Origin: Stenotrophomonas maltophilia
GTDB taxonomy: Bacteria; Pseudomonadota; Gammaproteobacteria; Xanthomonadales; Xanthomonadaceae
Assembly: GCF_006974125.1 (NCBI RefSeq)
Contig: NZ_CP037858.1
Span: forward strand, 3,720,001 to 3,784,000
Direction: 5' to 3'
Length of the DNA stretch: 64,000 nucleotides
In this document: piece after piece, positions 55,161-63,424 of the stretch
How the letters are laid out: every line of letters begins with the position of its first letter
Position numbering within the stretch: position 1 is the first letter of the stretch
Notes under the pieces: generated by a model
Database searches by the model: none
Told to the model about the DNA's origin: nothing
Seen by the model: the letters and a program-made list of their open reading frames with translations, nothing else
Program-made: the position numbers and the translations under genes

Positions 55161-57281
55161 TCAATCGTGCTCGAACCGCAATGGCTCGCCGCCCATCGCC
55201 GGGTCACTGGTGCCGGGGCGTCCATCCTCGGCGCGGCCGGCCAGGCGCAGGGTACTGTCACCTGCACCGATGTGCAGGTCGTACCAGCCTGCGGTGGGCG
55301 TTGCATCCCACGCCAACGAAGTCTCTGCATGCGCCGGCAGTGCCACCGTCTGCTCCGGCATGTGTCCGGCATAGGCGCCAGCCTGCACACGCACCTGCTG
55401 TGCGCTGTCATCCAGGTTGCGCAGGTGCAGCCGCAGTTGGCCATCCGTGCGATCAATTGAAGCCTGCACGGCAGGATCCTTGGCCGCCCCCTGGAAGTGG
55501 CGGTGGAAGCCGTTTGGGCCCAGCAGCCACAGGTCATAGCGGCCCTGGGCATCGAGCGGCCAGCGCTCGCGCAGCGGCATGCCCGGCAGCAGCGTGTAGC
55601 GGCGTGGCACCGCATCCAGCCGCAGCCGGTCGTAGACATGCAGCACCGCCGCCGCACCTTCGCAGGCCAGCGCCAGATCCACGCCCGAGGCGTCGACCGC
55701 AGCAATCGATGCCTGCGGCCGATAGGGCAGGGCGCGTGCAGGGCGTACGCCGCTTTCCTGCTTCGCTGGCTTCAGCCCCTCCGGCAGCGCCGGCACGGTA
55801 CGCCGTGGCAGCGCCGCCGCTCGTGCCGCCACCGCGCTTACATCGGGCAGGCCGCGCACGAACGGGCGGATATCGCGCTGGGCGAAGTCGAAGGCGCCCG
55901 TCAGGTCACCGCAGACCGCTCGGCGCCACGGCGAGATGTCCGGCGCGGCGACACCAAAGCGACGTTCAATCAACCGTATGACCGAGGTGTGGTCGTACAC
56001 CTGTGAATCGACCCAGCCACCACGGCTCCACGGCGAGATGACGTACAGCGGCACGCGGGGGCCGAGACCATACGGGCGTCCGCGCAGCTCGGCAGCATCG
56101 TACTTTTCGTCGCCCGGCGCGGGATGACGGTGATACTCGCCCTCGGTGCTGACCGACGAGGCACCTGCCCATCCACCGTTCACCGGTGAGGGAGGGGCAG
56201 GTGGTGGCATGTGGTCGAAGAAGCCATCGTTCTCGTCGAACATCAGCAGCAGGGCGGTGCGGCTCCACACCTCCGGATCGGCGGTCAGTGCGTCCAGCAC
56301 GCGTGCGGTATAGGCCGCACCCTGTGCCGGGCTGGAAGGACCAGGATGCTCGCTGCCTGCGGCATCGGCGATGATGAAACTGACCTGCGGCAGGCGCCCC
56401 CCGATCACGTCCTGGCGCAGCTGCGCCAGGCCACGCGTGCTGACCCCGCGTGCGCGCAGCTGCGGGTCATGCCCCGGCGCAGCGCGATGGGCCTGGCGGA
56501 ATGCCTCGAAGCCGGCCAGCGGGTTGTCCGTGAAGTTGTCGGCCATGTCCTGGTAGATCTGCCAGGACACGCCGGCGTTCTGGAGGCGCTCGACATAGCT
56601 GGTCCAGCGGTAGGACGCCGGGTGCCCGCCCTGTTCGGGGAAGTTGTCGTGCGAGTTGGCGATCACCGGGCCGCCAGCACGCGCGCGTGCATCATTGTGG
56701 CCGGTCCACAGGAATACCCGGTTCGGGTTGGTGCCGGCCTGCATCGCGCAGTGGTACGCATCGCAGAGGGTAAAGGCATCGGCCAGCGCGAACTGGAACG
56801 GCAGGTCGCTGCGCTGGAAGTAGCCCATCGAGTGGTTCTGCTTGGCCTTCGGCCAGTGCCCCATGCGCCCGTGGTCCCAGGCGCGCTGCGCATCGGGCCA
56901 GGTGTGTGGCGTGCCTTCCACCCGCATGTAGCCGAAGTGCGCGGCGGTATCCAGCGGGAAGGGCGCGATCGCACGCTTGCCGCTGGCATCGGGCTGCAGC
57001 CACAGGCTGCGCACGCGGCCAGCGGCCTGCAGCGCGGCAGCCGGGGCCACGAAGCGGTCGCCGAAACCACGTACACCCGGCAGCGTGCCGAAGTAGTGGT
57101 CGAACGAACGGTTCTCCTGCATGAGCACCACGATGTGCTGCAGGTCTTCGAGGCTGCGCGTCTGCGCGGCGGGGGCGATCGCTGCGGCCCGGGCGATGCT
57201 GGGCAGCAGCGGGGAAAGGCCGGCGGCAACGCCGGCCTGCAACAACCGGCGTCGGCCGATATCGGTCACGGGCTCACTCAC
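55161..57281 (-). CDS. Phosphocholine-type phospholipase C
   Basis: A 706-residue exported phospholipase C of the PlcC/PlcN (AcpA-related) family, hydrolysing phosphatidylcholine-like lipids to diacylglycerol and phosphocholine. The Tat signal GRRRLLQAG (9-17) is clear. Catalytic-domain words are IVVLMQENRSFDHYFGTLPG (about 50-69), WTGHNDARARAGGPVI, DENDGFFDHMPPP and YVISPWSRGGWVDSQVYDHTS. Two C-terminal beta domains (from about 510) are typical. The start overlaps the receptor stop (ATGA), so it is coupled to a TonB receptor and sits behind a Pho-box match. Confidence 0.93.
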   Translation of the reverse strand: MSEPVTDIGRRRLLQAGVAAGLSPLLPSIARAAAIAPAAQTRSLEDLQHIVVLMQENRSFDHYFGTLPGVRGFGDRFVAPAAALQAAGRVRSLWLQPDASGKRAIAPFPLDTAAHFGYMRVEGTPHTWPDAQRAWDHGRMGHWPKAKQNHSMGYFQRSDLPFQFALADAFTLCDAYHCAMQAGTNPNRVFLWTGHNDARARAGGPVIANSHDNFPEQGGHPASYRWTSYVERLQNAGVSWQIYQDMADNFTDNPLAGFEAFRQAHRAAPGHDPQLRARGVSTRGLAQLRQDVIGGRLPQVSFIIADAAGSEHPGPSSPAQGAAYTARVLDALTADPEVWSRTALLLMFDENDGFFDHMPPPAPPSPVNGGWAGASSVSTEGEYHRHPAPGDEKYDAAELRGRPYGLGPRVPLYVISPWSRGGWVDSQVYDHTSVIRLIERRFGVAAPDISPWRRAVCGDLTGAFDFAQRDIRPFVRGLPDVSAVAARAAALPRRTVPALPEGLKPAKQESGVRPARALPYRPQASIAAVDASGVDLALACEGAAAVLHVYDRLRLDAVPRRYTLLPGMPLRERWPLDAQGRYDLWLLGPNGFHRHFQGAAKDPAVQASIDRTDGQLRLHLRNLDDSAQQVRVQAGAYAGHMPEQTVALPAHAETSLAWDATPTAGWYDLHIGAGDSTLRLAGRAEDGRPGTSDPAMGGEPLRFEHD

Positions 57282-59656
57282 AGGTCCACGCGGAAGGAGA
57301 TGCCGACGGTGCGCGGAGCGCCGATGAAGGCGTTGTCGCGGCCGTCCACCCCTGCAAGATACCGCTTATCGGTGAGGTTGCTCACCACCAGGTTGGCACC
57401 CATGCCCTTCAGGCGCGGCGACAGGCCCTGCAGGTCGAAGCCGATGTTGGCGTTGAACACGGTGGCCGAGGGCAGCTTGTTGACGTTGGCGGCATCGAGG
57501 TAGCGCGTGCCGAGGTAACGGCCGGAGAGGCCGAAGTTCCAGTTGGCGCCCTGCCAGTCGGCCGACAGCACCAGGGTGTTCTCCGGCTGGCCGATCACCT
57601 TGGCACCGTCGACGATGCCCAGCTGGGTATCGCGCGCGGCGTTGCCGCTGCCGAGGTACTTGGAGCGGTTGTAGGTGTAGGCCGCGTTGATCCGCCAGCC
57701 ATTGTCCCAACCATAGCCGAACGCCGCTTCCAGGCCGTTGCTTTCCACGCCACCGAAGTTCTCGTAGACGCCGTCGGTCTCGCCCAGGTAGTCGATGCCG
57801 CTGACGAAGCCCGCGGGCAGGTAGACGATGCGGTTGTCGAACTTGATGTTGTAAAGCGTGACCGAGGCGGTCAGCGGCCAGCGGCTGATGCGCATGCCCA
57901 CTTCGATGTTGTCGGCGGTTTCGGGCTCGACGTTGCGGAAGCGCTGCGGGTCGGTCTCGCCAAGCACGCCGGACGGAATCGCGGCGAAGTTCTGCGAGAA
58001 GCCGGCGAACAACTCCATGCCTTCCACGCCGGGTGCCCAGGTGAAGCCGGTGGACAGCAGTGGATCGGACTTGGAATCGGAGGTGACGTGCTCGCTGGCA
58101 CCGATCACGCGGCGGCGCGACTGGTCGACGAAGAACTGCTTGACGCCCAGGCGCGCGCTGAACGGACCGAAGCGGGCCACGTCCTCGACGTAGTACATCT
58201 GCTCGTCGACCTTGTATTTGTCCTCGAACTGCACCCAATACGGCTGGTGGTCGAAGTCGATGCTCTGGCCGACATTGAGCAGGCGATGCCAGTCGCGGCG
58301 TGCCGAACGGTCCAGCTTCTCCACCCACAGGCCGCCACGGATCGTGTTGTCGACCGCTCCGAAGGTCTGTCGCCACTCGACATCGGCGGTCACGCCCATG
58401 CGGTCGTTGTCGTAGTGCGTGTGGCGATACGACTGCGCGCCCAGCACGTTGCCGGCGTAGCAGTTCGGATCATATTCGGCGGTGAAGCCCAGCCGTGGCG
58501 TGCAGCTGGCCAGGCGCTGCGCGGCGCTGCCGTCGGGATTGACGAAGAAGATCTGGCCACGGTTGCTGCCGCCGTACACGGTCTTTCCACCGATGTACTC
58601 CGACTCGGGGCGGCCCGCACCGTCATCGCTGACCTGCGCCAGGTAGGGTGGCAACCAGTCGCCACGGCCCTGCATGCGGTGCCCGTAGGCGGCCACCGAG
58701 GTCTTGAATCCATTGCCGCCGTCAAAGGCTGCGCGAAGGTAGCCGAAGGTGTTCTCGCGCAAGGCGCGCGAACCGGAGCGGTAGTTCTGGTCCAGGTACG
58801 GAATGCCGGTGAGGGTGCCGACCAGGTTGTCGCGCTCGGGATTGGTCGCGAACCCCTTCGGCGAGACGCTGGTGTATTCGGGCTCGTCGGCATCGTTGTA
58901 GGACAGGTAGCCGGTCAGGGTCCAGCGGTCCAGTTCGGTGATGAACTTGCCGGCGATGTGGTCGTTGCTGGCGTGGCCGGTGCCATCGATCCAGTCGTGC
59001 ACGCGTGCGGAAGAAGCGCTGACCCAGGCGCGGGTGTGGCCGCCGAGCAGGCCGGTGTCGTAGCGCACGTAGTACTTGCGTGCCTCGTTGTCACCGGCGC
59101 CGACCACGAAACGCAGGCGGCTGTCCTGCAGCGGATCGCTGGTGAGGAAGTTCAGGGTGCCGCCGAGGGCCTCGTTCGAGCGCGAGGAGATATCAGCGGT
59201 GCCCTGGCTGACTTCCACCGTCTCCAGGTCGAGGGTGTCGATGTAGCGGTTGGCCAGTGAGCCGCCACCGTAACCTGAGCCGCCATTGGGCAGGCCGTCG
59301 ATGGTGGTGCCGATCTGCTGCGTATCGCGGTTGGTGACGAAGCCGCGCATGCTGATCTGCGTGCCCCACACCGACGAGCCGGTGGCATCGGCCTCGCTGA
59401 TCACCACGCCCGGCACTTCATTGAGCGCGTCGTTGACGCTGCTCATCACCGTCTGCCGGTTCAGCGTTTCCGCGCGCACCGAGGTCTTGGCGTAGCTGGT
59501 GGCCTGGCCGATCACCTGTACCTGGTCCAGGGTACGGGCGTCAGTGCTGCGCGCTTCGGCCGCGTCGCCCTGCGGTGCTTCGGCCAGGGCGTCCAGGGCG
59601 GGGGCGATCAGCAGGGCCAGCAGCGAGACACGGGGAAAGCGCGCAATCGTTCGCAT
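57278..59656 (-). CDS. TonB-dependent receptor of the phospholipase operon
   Basis: A 792-residue outer-membrane receptor. The signal peptide ends near residue 25 (LDALAEA); the plug has LDQVQVIGQATSYAK as a TonB-box-like start and ALNEVPGVVISEADATGSSVWG. The barrel ends in RTVGISFRVDL. No STN extension. The ATG at 59656 was chosen for its signal peptide. Coupling to phospholipase C suggests import of a product such as a phosphocholine or glycerophosphodiester, which is inference. A Pho-box match lies 50 bp upstream. Confidence 0.9.
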   Translation of the reverse strand: MRTIARFPRVSLLALLIAPALDALAEAPQGDAAEARSTDARTLDQVQVIGQATSYAKTSVRAETLNRQTVMSSVNDALNEVPGVVISEADATGSSVWGTQISMRGFVTNRDTQQIGTTIDGLPNGGSGYGGGSLANRYIDTLDLETVEVSQGTADISSRSNEALGGTLNFLTSDPLQDSRLRFVVGAGDNEARKYYVRYDTGLLGGHTRAWVSASSARVHDWIDGTGHASNDHIAGKFITELDRWTLTGYLSYNDADEPEYTSVSPKGFATNPERDNLVGTLTGIPYLDQNYRSGSRALRENTFGYLRAAFDGGNGFKTSVAAYGHRMQGRGDWLPPYLAQVSDDGAGRPESEYIGGKTVYGGSNRGQIFFVNPDGSAAQRLASCTPRLGFTAEYDPNCYAGNVLGAQSYRHTHYDNDRMGVTADVEWRQTFGAVDNTIRGGLWVEKLDRSARRDWHRLLNVGQSIDFDHQPYWVQFEDKYKVDEQMYYVEDVARFGPFSARLGVKQFFVDQSRRRVIGASEHVTSDSKSDPLLSTGFTWAPGVEGMELFAGFSQNFAAIPSGVLGETDPQRFRNVEPETADNIEVGMRISRWPLTASVTLYNIKFDNRIVYLPAGFVSGIDYLGETDGVYENFGGVESNGLEAAFGYGWDNGWRINAAYTYNRSKYLGSGNAARDTQLGIVDGAKVIGQPENTLVLSADWQGANWNFGLSGRYLGTRYLDAANVNKLPSATVFNANIGFDLQGLSPRLKGMGANLVVSNLTDKRYLAGVDGRDNAFIGAPRTVGISFRVDL

Positions 59657-59705
59657 CGAAACCGGACCTTCAGAGGGAGGAAACCCCGGAGTGTCGGCAG
59701 CGCCA

Positions 59706-59723
59706 ATGACATCGGCATGACGT
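59706..59723 (-). promoter_or_regulatory. Pho box before the receptor-phospholipase operon
   Basis: Read on the minus strand, ACGTCAT, GCCG, ATGTCAT matches CTGTCAT-N4-CTGTCAT at 11 of 14 positions with the exact four-base spacer. It is 50 bp upstream of the receptor start, a usual place for PhoB activation. Confidence 0.65.
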
Positions 59724-59771
59724 GACGATGCAGGAATCGTGTTGTGCGACGGCCGGCACCTGCTGCCTGCT

Positions 59772-60698
59772 TCAGTACCGCGCGTCCTTGGGTTTCGGGT
59801 CGCGCGGCCAGTCCTTGGCCTTGTTGGCAAAATCCGGCCGCGGCTGGTTGATGAAGTAGCTGGCGATGTCCACCGCATCCTGGTCGGGCATCGCCTGCTG
59901 GCCCAGTGGTGGCTCGCGGGTCACCGCCGGTGGCATGTTGTGCTTGACGAAGCCGGCGGCCCTGTACAGGCGCGCCATGCCGGCGCCGATGTTGAAGCTG
60001 TGGTCGCCCCATAGCGGCGGGAAGGCGATGTCACCGCTGGCGTCGCGCCGTCCTTCGCCGTTGTCGCCATGGCAGGCGGCGCACTGCACGGCGTACAGCG
60101 CCTGGCCGCGGACCGGGTCCGGGGTCAGCGTGCTGTCGATGGGCCCCTCACTGGGGGCGGCCACCTTTGCACCGTCCGGCACAGGACTGCTCAACCACGC
60201 CATGTAATCGAGCATCGCGCGCATCTGCGGTGAGTCCTTCGGCAGCGGCTTGCCGTTCATCGAACGCTGCAGGCAGCCGTTGATGCGCTCGGTCAGCCCG
60301 ATCACCTTGCCCGGACGCGGCATGTAGCGCGGATAGGCGCCGCCGCCGGTATTGAAGTAGTGATTGCCGAAAGGCCGCTTGCCCTCGGCCATGTGGCACG
60401 AGTTGCAGTTCAGATCGTTGCCGACATTGTCCGGCAGCAGCCGTGCGGTCTCGTTGAGGATGCGGCGGCCGAGCATCACCGATTCGGCATTGCCGAGCCC
60501 AGCGATTTCTTCGGCGCTGGGCGCATGGTAGTGGCCGACCACCTTGCCCTGCGCATCGAGGATATCGATCGTGCTGGCCACGGCGGCATCCAGATCCGGG
60601 TACAGATGACGGTAGGCGAGGGTACCGGCGCCGGCCAGCACTACGAGGGTGATCGCACTGCCAATCAGCAGGCGGGAACGCGTGCGCGAACGCTTCAT
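59772..60698 (-). CDS. TsdA-like dihaem cytochrome c
   Basis: A 308-residue membrane-anchored or exported dihaem cytochrome. A hydrophobic segment lies at about 10-29. Haem motifs are CNSCH (98-102) and CAACH (206-210). Between them RINGCLQRSMNGKPLP carries Cys142, 40 residues after the first haem His; in thiosulfate dehydrogenase TsdA a Cys at a similar distance is the axial ligand of the active-site haem. This favours TsdA (thiosulfate to tetrathionate, or the reverse). It overlaps the trihaem cytochrome gene by four bases. A general electron-transfer cytochrome remains possible. Confidence 0.7.
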   Translation of the reverse strand: MKRSRTRSRLLIGSAITLVVLAGAGTLAYRHLYPDLDAAVASTIDILDAQGKVVGHYHAPSAEEIAGLGNAESVMLGRRILNETARLLPDNVGNDLNCNSCHMAEGKRPFGNHYFNTGGGAYPRYMPRPGKVIGLTERINGCLQRSMNGKPLPKDSPQMRAMLDYMAWLSSPVPDGAKVAAPSEGPIDSTLTPDPVRGQALYAVQCAACHGDNGEGRRDASGDIAFPPLWGDHSFNIGAGMARLYRAAGFVKHNMPPAVTREPPLGQQAMPDQDAVDIASYFINQPRPDFANKAKDWPRDPKPKDARY

Positions 60699-62041
60699 TG
60701 TGCGGCCTCCTGCGGAACGTAGTGCACCGGCTTGTCGCGCACCACCCGGCGCATGCGCGCCACGTCGACCTCGCTCACCGCGCTGGCCTGGTTGCCCCAG
60801 CCGCTGCGGATGAAGGTCAGGATCTGTGCCAGCTGCGCATTCGGTAGCTGCTCGAAGCCGGGCATGGTGAAGGCCATGCGGTCGTGCGGGGTATGCGGCG
60901 TGCGGCCGCCGATCAGGGTTACCTGTACCAGCGAGCTGGGATCGTCAGCGAACACGATCGAGTTGCCGGCCAGGGCCGGATAGACGCGCGGCATGCCGCG
61001 CCCGTCGGCACGGTGGCAGGCCTGGCAGTGCTCGGCATAGGCCAGCGAACCGGCCACGCGGTAGTCACCGCTGCGCAGTGCGGCGGTGGTGGTGTCGGTA
61101 CCGGGCGACCACTGCGCACTGCGGCCCTCACGCGCCGGCAGCTGTTTCAGGTAGCGGGCCATGGCCAGCAGGTCGGTGTCGGACAGGTACTGCGTGCTGT
61201 GCTCGACCACGTCGGCCATGCCACCGAAGGCTGCCGATCGATCGGTGCGGCCGGTGCGCAGGAAGTCGACGATCTCGTCCTCGCTCCAGCTGGCCAGGCC
61301 GGTCGATTCATTGCGCAGGTTCTTCGCATACCAGCCTTCCAGCACCGAGCCGGACAGGAACTGGCGGCTGCCATCATCGGCCATCGCCTTTTCCTGGAAC
61401 GCCAACCCGCGTGGCGTGTGGCAGGCGCCGCAGTGGGCCAGGCCTTCCACCAGTTCGGCGCCGCGCTGTTGGCTGGCATCCAGCGACGGATCCGGGTTGA
61501 ACGTGCGCGGGCGTGCGAACAGCAGCTGCCACCAGGCCAGTGGCCAGCGCATGTTGGCCGGCCACGGGATCGTGCTGTCGGCGTTGTCCTGCTTCACCGG
61601 CTGCACCGAGCCCATGAAGTAGGCGTACAGCGCCTTGATTTCGGCGTCGCTGGCGATCACGTACGAGGCGTACGGCATGGCCGGATACAACGGCTGCCCA
61701 TCGTGACGGATGCCGCGACGTACCGCGCGTTCAAAGTCGGCGTAGTCGTAGGCACCGATGCCGGTCTGCGGATCGGGCGTGATGTTGGTCGAGTAGATCG
61801 TGCCCATCGGCGTCTGCATGCCAAGGCCACCGGCGAACGGCTTGCCGCCGGGCGCGGTGTGGCAGGCGGCGCAGTCCGCGGCGCGCGACAGGTACTGTCC
61901 CTGCGTGATCAGCGTCGGATCGTGGATGTCGACCTGCGCCGTCTGTCGCGGTGCGAACCAGTAGGGCGTGGTGCGGGCGATGCCGTAGGCGGCGGCCAGC
62001 GTGGCGGCCAGGGCAATGGCGAGCTTGAACGAGGTGCGCAT
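60695..62041 (-). CDS. Trihaem cytochrome c (alcohol dehydrogenase subunit-like)
   Basis: A 448-residue exported cytochrome with three haem motifs, CAACH (57-61), CGACH (204-208) and CQACH (339-343), in the three-domain layout of the cytochrome subunit of membrane alcohol and gluconate dehydrogenases. TNITPDPQTGIG and YPAMPYASY are family words. The signal anchor is at about 5-22. No dehydrogenase subunit is adjacent; instead it is coupled to the TsdA-like cytochrome, so it may carry that enzyme's electrons. The start at 62041 was chosen for the signal sequence. A perfect FNR-type site lies 34 bp upstream. Confidence 0.88.
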   Translation of the reverse strand: MRTSFKLAIALAATLAAAYGIARTTPYWFAPRQTAQVDIHDPTLITQGQYLSRAADCAACHTAPGGKPFAGGLGMQTPMGTIYSTNITPDPQTGIGAYDYADFERAVRRGIRHDGQPLYPAMPYASYVIASDAEIKALYAYFMGSVQPVKQDNADSTIPWPANMRWPLAWWQLLFARPRTFNPDPSLDASQQRGAELVEGLAHCGACHTPRGLAFQEKAMADDGSRQFLSGSVLEGWYAKNLRNESTGLASWSEDEIVDFLRTGRTDRSAAFGGMADVVEHSTQYLSDTDLLAMARYLKQLPAREGRSAQWSPGTDTTTAALRSGDYRVAGSLAYAEHCQACHRADGRGMPRVYPALAGNSIVFADDPSSLVQVTLIGGRTPHTPHDRMAFTMPGFEQLPNAQLAQILTFIRSGWGNQASAVSEVDVARMRRVVRDKPVHYVPQEAAQ

Positions 62042-62075
62042 GGCAGCACTGTGGGCAATCCCGCGCGCGCGTTCA

Positions 62076-62089
62076 TTGATCCGGATCAA
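62076..62089. promoter_or_regulatory. FNR/Anr-type site
   Basis: TTGATCCGGATCAA is an exact match to TTGAT-N4-ATCAA, and extends to a 16-bp perfect palindrome (62075-62090). It lies between the cytochrome operon (minus) and the hydrolase gene (plus). A second inverted repeat, CAGCTTG/CAAGCTG, follows at 62104-62122. Confidence 0.8.
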
Positions 62090-62224
62090 TGACTGAACGG
62101 ATACAGCTTGTACAGCAAGCTGAATCGTTCCTGCGTTGTCATCAAGCCGTCATCCGCGCGCGATAGATGGCCCACGCCCGCGTCGCTAACCTGCCACGCT
62201 GTCGCACCTTTTCCCCGATTGCCC

Positions 62225-63343
62225 ATGAAGCGCCTGCTGCTGTTGTTGCTGGCGTGCGCCGGCCTGTGGCTGGCTGCATGCTCGTCCTCGATCAATGCCT
62301 CGTCCACCTCGCTCGCCGATCGGCTGATCGCGCCGGGTGGCGTATCGACCCTGCTCGATCGTCCGCGCATTGCCGCGGCCATTGCCGAACTGCCCAATCG
62401 CCACGGCTTCGCGCCGGGCCGCGATGGCGTGCCGATCTTCTGGCGTGTGTTCGATCCTGGCGATTATGGCGCGCGTTACCACTACCTGCCGCAGCGCCAC
62501 GAGAACGGCCTGCCGCTGGATACCGGGCTGAGCCTGGCGGTACCGCAGCCGTTCCGCGCACAGGCGCCGCGCGGCACCGTGGTGCTGCTGCACGGCTGGA
62601 TGATGAACGGTGATTCGATGCTGCCGTGGTCGCTGCAGCTGGCCGAATCCGGCTACCGCGTGGTCACGCTCGACCTGCGCAATCATGGCCAGTCCGGTGC
62701 GGGGCCGTCCGGCTATGGCACCTACGAATCGGACGATGTGGTCGATGTGATCAACGAGCTGCGTGCGCGCGGCGAAGTGACCGGCCCGCTGTATCTGTTC
62801 GGCGTGTCGTATGGCGCGGCCACGGCGGTGTTCACTGCCGACAAGCTGGGGGACCAGGTGGAAGGCGTGGTGGCGATGGAATCGTTCGCCAACGCCGGCG
62901 TGGCCATCCGCACGATGATTCCGCACCTGATGGGGCTGCAGCCGGAAGGCTTGAAGGCGCAGGCGGTGGCCTCCTACGCGCGCTGGCGCTATGGCGGCCA
63001 GGACATCAACCAGGTGATCGCCGCCGCCAGCCGGCGTATCGACGTTGATCTGGACCGTGTGGACGTGGCCCGCGCGCTGGCCGATACCCGCGCCTGCGTG
63101 CTGCTGCTGCACGGGCAGGGCGACCAGCACATTCCGGTCAGCCAGGGCCGCGAACTGGCCCAGGCCAACCCGCGCGCGCACTACATCGAGATGCGCGGCG
63201 AGGATCACATCACCCTGCCGCTGCGGCTGGACCTGCTGGCCGGCGTGGTCGACGACTGGATGGCGCGCGACGAGCACCATCCGCAGAGTGCCTGCCCGGC
63301 ACCCCAGCTGCCGGCCCAGGCCGAGTGGCTGACGCGCAGCTGA
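62225..63343 (+). CDS. Alpha/beta-hydrolase lipoprotein
   Basis: A 372-residue lipoprotein: a signal peptide with lipobox LAAC ending at Cys19, then an alpha/beta-hydrolase domain. VVLLHGWMMNGDS (119-131) forms the oxyanion region, GVSYG (193-197) holds nucleophile Ser195, and LLLHGQGDQHIPVSQG and the GEDHITLPL segment supply the Asp and His. The substrate is unknown; a membrane-anchored esterase or peptidase is likely. Its stop codon abuts the second long palindrome. It is divergent from the cytochromes. Confidence 0.85.
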   Translation: MKRLLLLLLACAGLWLAACSSSINASSTSLADRLIAPGGVSTLLDRPRIAAAIAELPNRHGFAPGRDGVPIFWRVFDPGDYGARYHYLPQRHENGLPLDTGLSLAVPQPFRAQAPRGTVVLLHGWMMNGDSMLPWSLQLAESGYRVVTLDLRNHGQSGAGPSGYGTYESDDVVDVINELRARGEVTGPLYLFGVSYGAATAVFTADKLGDQVEGVVAMESFANAGVAIRTMIPHLMGLQPEGLKAQAVASYARWRYGGQDINQVIAAASRRIDVDLDRVDVARALADTRACVLLLHGQGDQHIPVSQGRELAQANPRAHYIEMRGEDHITLPLRLDLLAGVVDDWMARDEHHPQSACPAPQLPAQAEWLTRS

Positions 63344-63344
63344 G

Positions 63345-63420
63345 AAAAGGGGACGGAGGGGATTAAGTCGTTTCCCGCACTCCTGGGTTGGAAACGACTT
63401 AATCCCCTCCGTCCCCTTTT
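63345..63420. repeat. 31-bp inverted repeat, bidirectional terminator, copy 2
   Basis: Arms 63345-63375 and 63390-63420 are fully complementary around a 14-base loop, with A4 and T4 edges. It sits between convergent stop codons (63343 and 63425). Compared with copy 1 (12551-12617) one A-T pair in the stem is changed to G-C on both arms, and the loop is different. Confidence 0.9.
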
Positions 63421-63424
63421 TCCG

